Source: an uncultured Pseudomonadota bacterium (GTDB taxonomy: Bacteria; Pseudomonadota; Gammaproteobacteria; Burkholderiales; Burkholderiaceae_C). From it: a DNA stretch of 64,000 nt. Within the stretch, counting starts at the first letter, position 1, and the number at the start of each line of letters is the position of its first letter. The notes under the pieces were generated by a model. The model did no database searches and was not told the origin of the DNA. It worked only from the letters and a program-made list of their open reading frames with translations. Positions 17,599-26,429 of the stretch are shown one piece after another. The position numbers and the translations under genes were made by a program. The stretch is from the NCBI GenBank assembly GCA_945952465.1, contig CAMFIB010000001.1, positions 1,650,984-1,714,983 on the forward strand. Reading direction: 5' to 3'.

Positions 17599-18209
17599 GT
17601 CGCGCAGTCCTTCACGGTCAGCGGCAGGCCGGCCACCATCAGCGTCACGCGGGCGCAGGCGGCCGCCACCGCCTGGTTCAGCCGGCCCAGTTCATCGACG
17701 AAGCCGCGCACCTCGCGGCCCATTGGAATCACGCCCAGCCCGATCTCGTTGCCGACCAGCACCACCGGGCCCGGCGCGCCCGAGATTGCTCCTGAAAGTG
17801 AAGCAAACTCTTCAGCAATGGCGCCGACTTGCGGCCGATTTTTCATGAAATCAGAAGTGTTGGCCGGCATCAGGCGGTGGGTGAGCCAGAGCGTGAGGCA
17901 GTCCACCACCACCAGCGTGTCGGCGCGGCTGTTCGCGGTGATGGCCTCGGCCAGAGCCAGCGGCTCCTCCACCGTGGCCAGGCCCGGCACCCGTTCGGCA
18001 CGGTCGCGCCGGTGACGGGCAATGCGCTCGGCCATCTCGGCGTCACCGGCCTGGGCGGTGGCAATGAGCACCGCGCGGCGCGGCGCGGCGCCGGCCAGCC
18101 AGGCCGCAGCCATCGCCTCGGCCCGTCGCGACTTGCCGCTGCGCTGCCCGCCGAGGATCAGTTCCGAGCGGGCGATGGTCACGGTGGGTTCAGGCACGGG
18201 TTCGGTCAT
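17595..18209 (-). CDS. cobU: Adenosylcobinamide kinase / adenosylcobinamide-phosphate guanylyltransferase
   Basis: Bifunctional nucleotide-loop assembly enzyme of about 204 residues. The P-loop is ILGGQRSGKS (18-27), followed by RIARHRRDR, VVVDCLTLWLTH and the late VGNEIGLGVIPMGREVRGF with VDELGRLNQ. The ATG at 18209 gives the usual N-terminus; a GTG at 18233 adds 8 residues. The segment at roughly residues 120-142 (around TSDFMKNRPQVGAIAEE) is encoded by a dispersed AT-rich repeat, in a variable surface stretch between LTHRL and PGPVVLVGNE. Confidence 0.92.
   Translation of the reverse strand: MTEPVPEPTVTIARSELILGGQRSGKSRRAEAMAAAWLAGAAPRRAVLIATAQAGDAEMAERIARHRRDRAERVPGLATVEEPLALAEAITANSRADTLVVVDCLTLWLTHRLMPANTSDFMKNRPQVGAIAEEFASLSGAISGAPGPVVLVGNEIGLGVIPMGREVRGFVDELGRLNQAVAAACARVTLMVAGLPLTVKDCAT
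17785..17850 (+). repeat. Dispersed AT-rich repeat, copy C (inside cobU)
   Basis: Runs from ATTGCTCCTGAAAGTGAAGC through a TGGCGCCGACTTGCGGCC core to GATTTTTCATG. It is the most diverged copy in its head but keeps the core order and orientation. It is translated in frame within cobU on the opposite strand. Confidence 0.6.
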
Positions 18210-18254
18210 GTCGGAAGCGGTGGAGCTTGCCACAGGGGCCGAACCCGCGTTGCC

Positions 18255-20075
18255 TCACTGCGGCTGGAAGCGCAGCGTCAGGTAGAACGCCCGACCCGCC
18301 TGGTTGTAGCCATAGGCCGTTTCGTAGGTCCGGTCCGTGGCGTTGTTCACGCGGGCCTGCAGCGTCCACGCCTTGCTCAGCGCGTAGTCGGCGGCGAGGT
18401 CCAGCGTGGTGAAGGCGCCGAGCGGCAGGGTGTTGGTGGCGTTGTCGAAGCGGTTGCCCAGGTGCAGCAGCGAGCCGCCGAACTTCCATGCGCCCACGCG
18501 GTAGTCGGCACCCAGCGTGGCCTGCTGTTCGGCGCGCCGGGGCAGCAGCTTGCCGGTCAGCTCGTTGCGCGGGTCCAGCGAGTCGAGCGACGCACGCAGT
18601 TGCAGGGCGCCGAGGTCGCCCTCGTACGACAGCGTCCACCCCTCGATGCGGGCCTGCGGCACGTTCTGCGGCAGCGTGGTGTTGGTGATGAAGCCGCGGA
18701 TCTTGTTCTCGAAGCGCACCAGCTTCACGACCTGGCCGGCTGCGCTGTAGCTGATGCCAACGTCGGTGTTGCGTCCGCGCTCGGGCTGCAGGTCGGGGTT
18801 GCCGAAGTTGGGAAAATAGAGCTGGTTGAACGAGGGCGCCACGAAGCTGGTGCCGTGCGAGACGTTGAAGCGCCACGCCGGCAGGAACTGGTAGCCGTAG
18901 CCGGCGAACCAGGTGTTGGCGCTGCCGAACTGCGAGTTGCGGTCGCGCCGCACATTGACCTGCCAGCTGTGGCTGCCCGCGCTGCCGTTCAGGCCGGCGA
19001 ACACGGCATCGATGCTGCGCGACTTCAACACGTAGTTGGTGGTGCTGTCCACGTCCTGGTCGCGCCGCTCGATGCCGACCAGCGCCACGCCGAGCGGCGT
19101 GTCGATCTCGTTCTGCCACGAGACCTCGTTCTGCTCGGTGTTGAAGCGGCCGGGGCTGGACGCCACCGGGCTGTAGCTCTTGTCGCGGCTGGTGGACGCG
19201 CGCAGCTCGGTGCGCCAGATGTCGGAGACCTTGCCCTTCACGCCAAGGCCCAGCACCTGCGTGTTGAGCTTGGTGATGGAGTCGAGGCCCGGGCCGTCGT
19301 CGATGTGCGTCAGGCCGTTCGAGAGCAGCAGCGTGCCCGACACCGACCAGTCCTTGTTGACGGCATAGCTGAAAGAGCCATTGACGGCGTCCTGGTCGAA
19401 GGGGTCGCGGTCGGCGTTGTAGTTGCCAAACTGCACGTTCGGGTTGGTGGCCGAGAAGCCCTTCTCGCGGGTCTTCTGCAGCCCGATCGCGTAGGTCAAT
19501 GCCCCCTGGCCACCGGTGGTACCGGCGGCGATCTGGCCGTAGCCCCGGCTGCCCACCGTGGCCGACGCATAGGGGTGCGAGCCGTCGGTGCCGCGGCGCG
19601 TGAAGATCTGCACCACGCCGCCCACGCCTTCGCTGCCGTACAGCGCCGAGGCCGGGCCCTTCAGCACCTCGATGCGCTCGATCATCTCGACCGGGATGTT
19701 GTCGAGGCTGGGCGTGCCGGCGGTGGCCGAGCCGTAGCGCACGCCGTCGATCAGCAGGATGGTGTGGCGGCTTTCGGTGCCGCGGATGAAGATCGACGAG
19801 GTCTTGCCCAGGCCGCCGTTGGCGCTCATCTGCACACCGGCCTGGCGCGTCAGCAGCTCGGAGAGCGTGCGGGCCGTCGAGCTCTCGATCGCCTGGCGGT
19901 CGATGACGACGACGTCGCTCACCAGCTCGTCGGTGCGGGTCGCGGTGCGCGTGGCGGTGATCACCGTTTCGGCCAGCGGGCGCTCGCCGGCGGTGGATTG
20001 GGCAACGGCCGGGAAAGCCGTGGTGATGGCGATCGCGCATGCGGCGAGCCGGAACGAAGGAACTCGAGTGGTCAT
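18255..20075 (-). CDS. btuB: TonB-dependent vitamin B12 receptor
   Basis: A 606-residue outer-membrane beta barrel with a signal peptide (cut near AFPAVAQ), a TonB-box-like ETVITATRT segment near residues 34-42, a plug domain (LSELLTRQAGVQM, SIFIRGTESRHTILLIDG, IERIEVLKGPASALYG) and a C-terminal strand ending FYLTLRFQPQ with the final aromatic/Gln pattern of barrels. It imports cobalamins using TonB energy. It is the first gene after the cobalamin riboswitch and the head of the 12-gene operon. Confidence 0.92.
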   Translation of the reverse strand: MTTRVPSFRLAACAIAITTAFPAVAQSTAGERPLAETVITATRTATRTDELVSDVVVIDRQAIESSTARTLSELLTRQAGVQMSANGGLGKTSSIFIRGTESRHTILLIDGVRYGSATAGTPSLDNIPVEMIERIEVLKGPASALYGSEGVGGVVQIFTRRGTDGSHPYASATVGSRGYGQIAAGTTGGQGALTYAIGLQKTREKGFSATNPNVQFGNYNADRDPFDQDAVNGSFSYAVNKDWSVSGTLLLSNGLTHIDDGPGLDSITKLNTQVLGLGVKGKVSDIWRTELRASTSRDKSYSPVASSPGRFNTEQNEVSWQNEIDTPLGVALVGIERRDQDVDSTTNYVLKSRSIDAVFAGLNGSAGSHSWQVNVRRDRNSQFGSANTWFAGYGYQFLPAWRFNVSHGTSFVAPSFNQLYFPNFGNPDLQPERGRNTDVGISYSAAGQVVKLVRFENKIRGFITNTTLPQNVPQARIEGWTLSYEGDLGALQLRASLDSLDPRNELTGKLLPRRAEQQATLGADYRVGAWKFGGSLLHLGNRFDNATNTLPLGAFTTLDLAADYALSKAWTLQARVNNATDRTYETAYGYNQAGRAFYLTLRFQPQ

Positions 20076-20164
20076 TGGAAACGAACGAAGGGACAGTGTC
20101 CTCGCCGGCCTCCCCGCCAGCGCATGGACGTGACAGCCCGCCGCAAGGCGCGACGGACCACTGC

Positions 20165-20382
20165 GTTGGCCGGTATCCGGGCTGACGGACCTGCTCCGAC
20201 CGCCTTCCCGGCCGCGCATGCGCGCTCGCCAGTGGCTGTTGATCGAAGCCGAACCGGTGTGAGAACCGGTTCGTCCGCTTACCGTTGCGGGGGCAGCGCA
20301 GGTTGGTCGGGCACCGTTGCGGCCCCTTCCCCCTGCTTCCCGTTGAACTGCGGGGTGTGAACCACACCGCGAGCACCAACCC
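20165..20382 (-). promoter_or_regulatory. Cobalamin (AdoCbl-type) riboswitch upstream of btuB
   Basis: The roughly 350-base gap before btuB contains the conserved riboswitch blocks in order on the minus strand: GGTTGGTGCTCGC start (about 20370-20382), CCCCCGCAACGGT, GCCACTG (20230-20236), GGGAAGGC (20202-20209) and the B12 box AGCCCGGATACCGGCC (20168-20183). Bound adenosylcobalamin would shut off btuB and the downstream uptake/assembly genes. A short hairpin-rich expression platform follows to 20076. Nothing else is seen in this gap. Confidence 0.95.
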
Positions 20383-20386
20383 TGAT

Positions 20387-20392
20387 ATTCTA
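20387..20392 (-). promoter_or_regulatory. Candidate -10 box for the cobalamin operon
   Basis: TAGAAT on the minus strand just upstream of the riboswitch, at the right distance for a transcript beginning near its 5' edge. No convincing -35 hexamer is visible. It lies in the short gap shared with the divergent coiled-coil gene. Confidence 0.45.
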
Positions 20393-20424
20393 AGCTCGCC
20401 CCCGCACCTACAATCACCGCGACC

Positions 20425-20649
20425 ATGCCGGATTCTTCGCCCATCGACCAGATCGCCGAACGCGTGGACCGTCTGCTGGTGCGCTACGACGAACTGCAGC
20501 GCACCAACGCGCTGCTCGCCGCCCGCCTCGACGCGGTCACGCACGAGCGCGATTCGCTGCAGTCGCGCCTGAACGCCGCACGCACCCGCGTCGAAGCGCT
20601 GCTGGAGCGCCTGCCCGAGCCGGCCACCCCCAAGGACGGCACCGAATGA
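20425..20649 (+). CDS. Small coiled-coil protein upstream of zapA
   Basis: A 74-residue, wholly helical heptad protein (residues about 7-60: IAERVDRLLVRYDELQRTNA and on) resembling the small coiled-coil proteins commonly encoded just before zapA (TIGR02449-like, from memory). Its stop overlaps the zapA start (ATGA, 20646-20649), so the pair is coupled. A TACAAT box 10 bases before the ATG and absence of a Shine-Dalgarno suggest a very short or absent leader. Probably a cell-division accessory; not proven. Confidence 0.8.
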   Translation: MPDSSPIDQIAERVDRLLVRYDELQRTNALLAARLDAVTHERDSLQSRLNAARTRVEALLERLPEPATPKDGTE

Positions 20650-20975
20650 ACCAACTCGAGGTGCAGATCATGGGCCAGAGCTATCTGCTCGGCTGCCCGG
20701 AGGGCGGCGAGGCCCGCCTGCTCGAAGCGGTGGAACGGGTGGACACGCAGATGTGCAAGCTGCGCGACGCCGGCAAGGTGAAGGCACGCGACCGCATCGC
20801 GGTGCTGGCGGCGCTGAACCTGGCCTTCGAATCGGTCGCCGCGCCGGCGCCCGTGACGCCCGCGCCGGTGGCCAGCGCCCACGCCGCGCCGCGCGACCCG
20901 GAAGAAGCGGCCAAACTCGCCGCTCTGCTGCAGAAGCTCGACGAAGCGCTGGGCGACGACGGCCGCCTGCTCTGA
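20646..20975 (+). CDS. zapA: Cell division protein ZapA
   Basis: FtsZ-ring-associated protein of 109 residues that bundles FtsZ protofilaments. The N-terminal globular part, MNQLEVQIMGQSYLLGCPEG, and VERVDTQMCKLRDAGKVKARDRIAVLAALNLA match ZapA; the C-terminal region has an Ala/Pro linker and a short coiled coil. It is coupled to the preceding coiled-coil gene by ATGA and ends 10 bases before the convergent alpha/beta hydrolase. Confidence 0.9.
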   Translation: MNQLEVQIMGQSYLLGCPEGGEARLLEAVERVDTQMCKLRDAGKVKARDRIAVLAALNLAFESVAAPAPVTPAPVASAHAAPRDPEEAAKLAALLQKLDEALGDDGRLL

Positions 20976-20985
20976 GCGTGCCGCC

Positions 20986-21984
20986 TCAGACGTAGCGCGT
21001 GTCGATGAACTCGCGCACGCGGCGGTACAGATCCACGCGGTTGATCTCCAGCGCCATGGCGTGCGTGCCGCGCGCCAGCATCTCCAACCGCTTGTAGGGC
21101 GCGGCCACCAGTTTGGAAAACAGTTCCTGCGCCATGTAGGGCGGCGTGTCCACGTCCCACTCGCCCAGCAGCAGCAGCGTGGGCACGCGGATGTCTTCCG
21201 GCACATAGGTCGGCTTGTTCGCGCACCAGCGCTCCATGAGGTCGGCCATCACGCCGTTGGGCGCCCGCACACCGTCGCCGCGCCGGGGCTCGGGTTCCAG
21301 CGCGGCCAGCGCGTCCCACCAGCGGTCGTATTCGGCCTTGGGAATCACCTGCTCGGCGGTGGCGGCGTCGAGGCCGCTGACCCAGCGCTGGCGCATCTCG
21401 CCACGCGTCACGGTGCGGTAGGCGCTCATGAAGCTGTGGGCACTGGCCGCCAATGGCGCCGCCAGTTGCATCCAGCGCGCCATGGCGGCCGGCGCGCTGC
21501 GAATGACCCACAGCGGCGCGAACATCGTGAGGTGGCGCACCTTGTCGTTGTGGAGGGCGGTGTAGCCGCCGCCGATCGCCGTTCCCCACGACCAGCCGAT
21601 CAGGTTGACGCGCTGCACGCCCGCGCGCTGCCGCACAAACTCGACCACCGCCGCCAGATCGGCCACCGCCTCGGGTGTGCGTGCATAGGGTGCTCGCCGC
21701 TGCGGCGTGGCGGAACGCATGGCGGCCGAGCGGGTGGATCTGCCGTAGCCACGCACGTCGAACAAGTAGCTGTCGAAACCGTGGCGGGCCATGTAGTCCA
21801 TCCACGAGCCGCCGCCGAACATCGGGTGGTCGAACGCCATCGAGCCGGGATAGGTGGCGCCGTGGATGAACACCACCACCTTCTGCTCGTCGAACCGCGC
21901 CACGCCTTCCGGCCGCTTGTTGCGGACGTGGATCTCCACGCCCCGCTCGGTGCTCGGAACGCGGAAGTCTTCGCTCACCACCAT
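20986..21984 (-). CDS. Alpha/beta hydrolase
   Basis: A 332-residue alpha/beta hydrolase with oxyanion HGATYPGS, nucleophile elbow GWSWG, the acid in LLLLGEWDVDTP and the histidine in GTHAM. Its ATG overlaps the PHA synthase stop by one base (TGATG), so it is the last gene of the valine/PHA block. This suggests a PHA depolymerase, oligomer hydrolase or thioesterase, but the sequence does not decide. A longer in-frame extension upstream lies inside phaC and is rejected. Confidence 0.82.
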   Translation of the reverse strand: MVVSEDFRVPSTERGVEIHVRNKRPEGVARFDEQKVVVFIHGATYPGSMAFDHPMFGGGSWMDYMARHGFDSYLFDVRGYGRSTRSAAMRSATPQRRAPYARTPEAVADLAAVVEFVRQRAGVQRVNLIGWSWGTAIGGGYTALHNDKVRHLTMFAPLWVIRSAPAAMARWMQLAAPLAASAHSFMSAYRTVTRGEMRQRWVSGLDAATAEQVIPKAEYDRWWDALAALEPEPRRGDGVRAPNGVMADLMERWCANKPTYVPEDIRVPTLLLLGEWDVDTPPYMAQELFSKLVAAPYKRLEMLARGTHAMALEINRVDLYRRVREFIDTRYV

Positions 21985-23558
21985 CAGGACTGCGGGACTT
22001 CTTCCAGCACGTAGGAACCCGGAGCCGGCTCGATCGGCTTGTGCTGCGCGTTGCCCAGCGTTTTCGGTGCGGCGACCTTCTTGCCCGCATGGGCGGCGGC
22101 CCAGTCGTGCCAGCCGGTCCACCAACTGCCGGCGCGCTTCTCGGCACCGGCCAGCCACGCGTCGGGGTCGGTGGTCTTGGGGCCGTTGACCCAATGGCTC
22201 TTCCGCGTCTTGGCCGGGTGGTTGATGATGGTGCCGGAGACGTGGCCGCCTTCGGTCAGCATGAAATCAACCTCGCCCCCCACCAGCTCGAGCGCGGCCA
22301 GCGTGGTCTTCCACGGCACGATGTGGTCTTCGGTGGCCGAGACGAAGCACACCGGCATGTCGAGGTTGCCGACATCGACCTTGCGGCCGCGCAGGCTCAA
22401 GGCCCCCGGCTCGCGCAGCAGGTTCTTCCAGTACATGTTCTCGACGTAGAACTGGTACAGCTCGCCCGGCACGTTGGCGGTGTCGCTGTTCCAGAACAGC
22501 ACGTCGAACGGCGGGATGTTGTCGCCCAGCAGGTAGTTGCTGACCCAGAAATTCCAGATCGAGTCGTTGGCGTGCAGCATCGCCATCGCCTTGGCGAGGT
22601 CCTGCCCCGGCATCACGCCGCGCGAACGCACGCGGGGCGTGAACGCGCTGATCTGTTGCTGGTCGACAAAGACCTCGACATCTCCCGGGTCGGAGTAATC
22701 GACCAGCGTGGTCAGAAAGGTGGCCGACGCGATCTTCTTCTTTTCGGCCGGCGTCATGACCGCCAGCGCCGACACAGACAGCGCGCCGCCGATGCACCAG
22801 GCCATCAAATTCAGCCTGGGCGACTTGCCGATGTCGCAGGCGGCATCGACCGCCGCGATCACGCCGTCGAACACATAGTCTTCCCAACCGTGGTCCGTGC
22901 TGTTGGCATGCGGGTTGCGCCACGACACCATGAACACGTTGTGGCCCTGCTCCAGCAGCCAGCGCACCATGGACTTGTTTTCGTTCAAGTCGAACGCGTA
23001 GAACTTGTTGACGCAGGGCGGCACGATCAGCAGCGGCACCGCGTGCACCTGCGCCGCGCGCGGCGTGTACTGGATCAGCTGGAAGATCTCGTTCTGGAAC
23101 ACCACGCTGCCCGGCGTGTTGGCGAGGTTGCCGCCCACCTTGAAGGTGGCCTTGTCGGTCGAGGCCGGCAGCGCATTGCGCTGAAGGTCCGACAACATGC
23201 GCAGCGCGCCGGTCGCCACGCTGTGGCCGCGTGTTTCGGCGGCCTTCTGCAGGGCCTGCGGGTTGGTCCAGAAGAAGTTGGACGGCGCCAGCGCGTCGAC
23301 CGCGTAGTTCACGTAAAAGTCCCACACCCGCTTCTGGTGAGCCGGCAGGTTGGCCCCCAGCCCGCCCACCTGTGAGGCGATCTTGCCGGCGAGCTGGTAC
23401 CAGGTCAGCAGCGACTGGCCATACGGCGTGTTGGCCCAGGCCGGGTCCTTGAAGCGGGGGTCTGTGGTGAGCGGGTTGGGCGAAGCCCCCGTGGCGCTCG
23501 CCGGCGCGGACCAAGCCTTGACCCATGCATCGAACAGGGATTGCAGGTTGTCGGCCAT
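21984..23558 (-). CDS. phaC: Polyhydroxyalkanoate synthase
   Basis: Polymerises hydroxyacyl-CoA into PHA. The 524 residues carry the catalytic triad Cys255 (AWCIGG), Asp411 (TEDHIVPW) and His439 (EGGHVSG), with FYVNYAVDAL and SWRNPHANSTDHGWEDY typical of PhaC. Two departures: the lipase-like box has Ala-Trp before Cys instead of Gly-Phe/Tyr (usual G-X-C-X-G-G), and the protein is somewhat short for class I. It lies 16 bases after mmsB and overlaps the alpha/beta hydrolase, so it is expressed with valine degradation. Confidence 0.92.
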   Translation of the reverse strand: MADNLQSLFDAWVKAWSAPASATGASPNPLTTDPRFKDPAWANTPYGQSLLTWYQLAGKIASQVGGLGANLPAHQKRVWDFYVNYAVDALAPSNFFWTNPQALQKAAETRGHSVATGALRMLSDLQRNALPASTDKATFKVGGNLANTPGSVVFQNEIFQLIQYTPRAAQVHAVPLLIVPPCVNKFYAFDLNENKSMVRWLLEQGHNVFMVSWRNPHANSTDHGWEDYVFDGVIAAVDAACDIGKSPRLNLMAWCIGGALSVSALAVMTPAEKKKIASATFLTTLVDYSDPGDVEVFVDQQQISAFTPRVRSRGVMPGQDLAKAMAMLHANDSIWNFWVSNYLLGDNIPPFDVLFWNSDTANVPGELYQFYVENMYWKNLLREPGALSLRGRKVDVGNLDMPVCFVSATEDHIVPWKTTLAALELVGGEVDFMLTEGGHVSGTIINHPAKTRKSHWVNGPKTTDPDAWLAGAEKRAGSWWTGWHDWAAAHAGKKVAAPKTLGNAQHKPIEPAPGSYVLEEVPQS

Positions 23559-23574
23559 GGCGTGCGCGCCTTCG

Positions 23575-24480
23575 TCAGGGTTGGGGGTTGATCAAGCCGA
23601 TGATGCTCGAGAAGTCGAGGCCACCGTGACCGGCCTTGCTGTGCGAGGCATACAGCTCGCGGGCAAGGCCCCCCAGCGGCACGCAGGCACCGGAGCCCAG
23701 CGCGGCTTCGAGTGCCAGACCGACGTCCTTGAGCATCAGGTCGGTACCGAAGCCGCCAGTGTAGCCGCGCGATGCCGGCACACCCTCCATCACCCCAGGG
23801 ACCGGGTTGTATTTCTCCAGCGTCCAGTTGCCGCCGGAACTGCGGCGCATCACCTCCGACAGCACCTTGGGATCGAGGCCGAGCGACTTGCCCAGCGACA
23901 GCGCCTCGGAGGTGCCGATCATCAGAATGGCCAGCAGCATGTTGTTGCACAGCTTGGCGCCCTGCCCGGCCCCATGGCCGCCGGCGTGGAAGATGTTGGC
24001 GCCCATGGATTTGATGAGCGGCGTGGCGCGCTCCAGCACCGCCGTGTCGCCGCCGACCATGAAGGTCAGCGTGCCGGCGGCAGCGCCCGCGGTGCCGCCG
24101 GACACCGGCGCGTCGAGAAATTCCAGGCCTCTGGCGGTGGCCGCTTCGGCGACCTTGCGCGCGCTGACCGGCGCGATGGTGCTGGAGTCCAGCACCAGCG
24201 TGCCCGGCTCCAGCAGCGCCAGCAGGCCCTTGTCGCCGAGGTAGAGGCCTTCGACGTGGCGGCTTGCCGGCAACATCGAGACGACGATCTTCGCGCCCTT
24301 GACCGCGTCGGCGGCCGATGCGGCGATGGTGGCGCCGCCTTCGGCGACCTTCTTGCAGGCGTCGGCACTGAGATCGAAGGCCTTCACCGGGTAGCCGGCC
24401 TTGGCCAGGTTGATGGCCATCGGGCCACCCATGTTGCCCAGGCCGATGAAGCCCACCGGGGTGCTGTTTGCGTCGCTCAT
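23575..24480 (-). CDS. mmsB: 3-hydroxyisobutyrate dehydrogenase
   Basis: NAD-dependent oxidation of 3-hydroxyisobutyrate to methylmalonate semialdehyde in valine degradation. The 301 residues have the Rossmann GFIGLGNMGGPMA at 9-21, the substrate loop DAPVSGGTAGA and the catalytic-lysine region GAGQGAKLCNNML. The gene lies in the mmsA-to-phaC block and is followed by phaC after 16 bases. Confidence 0.92.
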   Translation of the reverse strand: MSDANSTPVGFIGLGNMGGPMAINLAKAGYPVKAFDLSADACKKVAEGGATIAASAADAVKGAKIVVSMLPASRHVEGLYLGDKGLLALLEPGTLVLDSSTIAPVSARKVAEAATARGLEFLDAPVSGGTAGAAAGTLTFMVGGDTAVLERATPLIKSMGANIFHAGGHGAGQGAKLCNNMLLAILMIGTSEALSLGKSLGLDPKVLSEVMRRSSGGNWTLEKYNPVPGVMEGVPASRGYTGGFGTDLMLKDVGLALEAALGSGACVPLGGLARELYASHSKAGHGGLDFSSIIGLINPQP

Positions 24481-24509
24481 GTTCGATCTCCTGTGTTCGT
24501 TGTCGGGTG

Positions 24510-25637
24510 TCAGACCAGGTCGGCCAGCGGGTGCGGCGCCTGCATGAAACTCTGGATGTAGGCGTCGCTCACGTCGGCTAGGCGGGCGGGCCGCCAGCGC
24601 GGGTTGCGGTCCTTGTCGATGATCAGCGCACGGATGCCCTCGGCGAAATCGCCGATGCGCGCGCAGGTCACCGACACGTGGTATTCGAGGCGCAGCACGT
24701 CGGCCATCGACAGGTGCAGCACCCGGCGCCACAGCGCGAAGGACAGCGCGGCCGAGGTGGGCGAGCCCTTCACGAAATTGGTGGCAGCGGCGGCAATCCA
24801 CGCGTCTTCGTGGGTGGTCAGCGCCTGCAGCCGCCCGGCGATGTCCAGCAGGCTGTCGTTGCCGATGGTGGCGTCGAGCAGGTCGTAATGTTTGCGCACC
24901 TGCGCTTCGGGCAGGCCCTCGCGCAACGCCAGCCGGTCGAGCGAGCGGCTGAGCTGGTTCCGGTTGTCGGCCGCAGCGTCGGACCAATGCCCGCCGGCGA
25001 TGCTGGCCAGCACCCTGTCCTTGTCTTCGTGCGCGAGCACGAAGTCGGCCAGCCCCACGAAGCGCGCGTCGGCCGCATTCAGCAGCGCACCGGTCAGCGC
25101 CAGAAACAGGCCGCTCTTGCCGGGCGCTCGCCGCAGGAACCAACTGCCACCCACGTCCGGGTACAGGCCCACCGTGATCTCCGGCATCGCCAGCCGGGTG
25201 CGCGGCGTGGCCACGCGGTGCGAGGCGCCCGCGAACAGGCCGATGCCGCCGCCCATCACGATGCCGTGCCCCCAGCACAGGATGGGCTTGGGATAGGTGT
25301 GGATCAGGTAGTCGAGCCGGTACTCGCGCTCGAAGAACTCGGCGGCACGCCGCGGCACCTCGCCCTCGGGCGTCTCGCGCATCGACGCGTACAGCATCTG
25401 CAGGTCGCCGCCGGCGCAGAAGGCCTTGTCGCCCACCGCGTCGAGCACCACGCCAATGACCCGAGGGTCTTTCGCCCATTGGGCGAACTTCGGCTCCAGC
25501 AGCTCGATCATGTCGAGCGAGAGCGCGTTGAGCGTGGGCGGGGAATTCAGGGTGGCACGCGCGAAGACACGCCCACAGGCGGTGTCGATCTCGGTGAACA
25601 GGACGACGTCTTCGGTCACGCGGTGCGGGTCAAGCAT
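24510..25637 (-). CDS. 3-hydroxyisobutyryl-CoA hydrolase
   Basis: Crotonase-fold thioesterase of 375 residues that frees 3-hydroxyisobutyrate from CoA. KAFCAGGDLQMLY and GIVMGGGIGLFAGASHRV form the oxyanion hole, and PEITVGLYPDVGGSWFL is diagnostic for the hydrolase rather than simple hydratases; length (longer than 260-residue hydratases) agrees. Its ATG overlaps the end of the hydratase gene by 8 bases. It supplies the substrate for MmsB. Confidence 0.9.
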   Translation of the reverse strand: MLDPHRVTEDVVLFTEIDTACGRVFARATLNSPPTLNALSLDMIELLEPKFAQWAKDPRVIGVVLDAVGDKAFCAGGDLQMLYASMRETPEGEVPRRAAEFFEREYRLDYLIHTYPKPILCWGHGIVMGGGIGLFAGASHRVATPRTRLAMPEITVGLYPDVGGSWFLRRAPGKSGLFLALTGALLNAADARFVGLADFVLAHEDKDRVLASIAGGHWSDAAADNRNQLSRSLDRLALREGLPEAQVRKHYDLLDATIGNDSLLDIAGRLQALTTHEDAWIAAAATNFVKGSPTSAALSFALWRRVLHLSMADVLRLEYHVSVTCARIGDFAEGIRALIIDKDRNPRWRPARLADVSDAYIQSFMQAPHPLADLV

Positions 25638-26412
25638 TGCGCCACTCGGGCTTGCGCTTGCCTAGGAAGGCCTGCACGCCTTCGCGCTGATCAGCCGTGT
25701 CGAACAAATCGACGAAGGCCTCGCGTTCCGACACCAGCGTGGTGGTGGGCGAGCCGCTGCGGGCGCCCTGGATCAGCTTCTTGCAGGCCGCCACGCTGCT
25801 GGGGCTCTGCTTCTCGACCGATTGAGCCAGCGCCAGCGCGCGTTCCAGCGCCTGTCCGCGCGGCACGACCTCCTCGACCAAGCCGATGCGCAGCGCGGTG
25901 GCGGCGTCGACGCGCTCGCCGCACAGGATCATGCGTTTGGCCCAGCCTTCGCCGACGTGCCACGACAGCCACTGCGAGCCGCCCGCGCACGGCAGAAGGC
26001 CCACAGTGGCTTCGGGCAATGCCATCTGCGCATGTTCTTCGGCCACCCGCAGGTCGCAGGCCAGCGCGCATTCGAGGCCGCCGCCCATCGCGAAACCGTT
26101 GATCGCCGCGATGCTGACGCCACGGAAGTTGGACAGCGCCTCGAAGGCTTCGCCGAAACGCCGCGCCATCGCGCGGGCCACCGCCTTGTCGCCGTCGGCG
26201 AACAGCTTCAGGTCGGCGCCGGCGGAGAAGAACTTTTCGCCGTCACCGGTGATGACCAGCGTCCAGACGTCGCGGTCGGCGTTCAGGTCACCCACCAGCC
26301 GCGTGAGGGCGGCAAGGCTGTCCTGCGTCCAGGTGTGGGCGGGCGGGTTGTGGAGGGTGACGAGCGCGGTGTGGCCGCGCTTCTCGAGTTGGAGTCCGGT
26401 GTAGTCGGTCAT
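25630..26412 (-). CDS. Enoyl-CoA hydratase (methacrylyl-CoA step inferred)
   Basis: A 260-residue crotonase with FSAGADLKLF and the oxyanion/catalytic block NGFAMGGGLECALACDLRV, then LPEATVGLLPCAGGSQ. Position between the acyl-CoA dehydrogenase and the 3-hydroxyisobutyryl-CoA hydrolase suggests hydration of methacrylyl-CoA in the valine route; specificity itself is not visible. It starts 17 bases after the dehydrogenase stop. Confidence 0.88.
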   Translation of the reverse strand: MTDYTGLQLEKRGHTALVTLHNPPAHTWTQDSLAALTRLVGDLNADRDVWTLVITGDGEKFFSAGADLKLFADGDKAVARAMARRFGEAFEALSNFRGVSIAAINGFAMGGGLECALACDLRVAEEHAQMALPEATVGLLPCAGGSQWLSWHVGEGWAKRMILCGERVDAATALRIGLVEEVVPRGQALERALALAQSVEKQSPSSVAACKKLIQGARSGSPTTTLVSEREAFVDLFDTADQREGVQAFLGKRKPEWRNA

Positions 26413-26429
26413 GGGTGTGGGGAGTGTGC

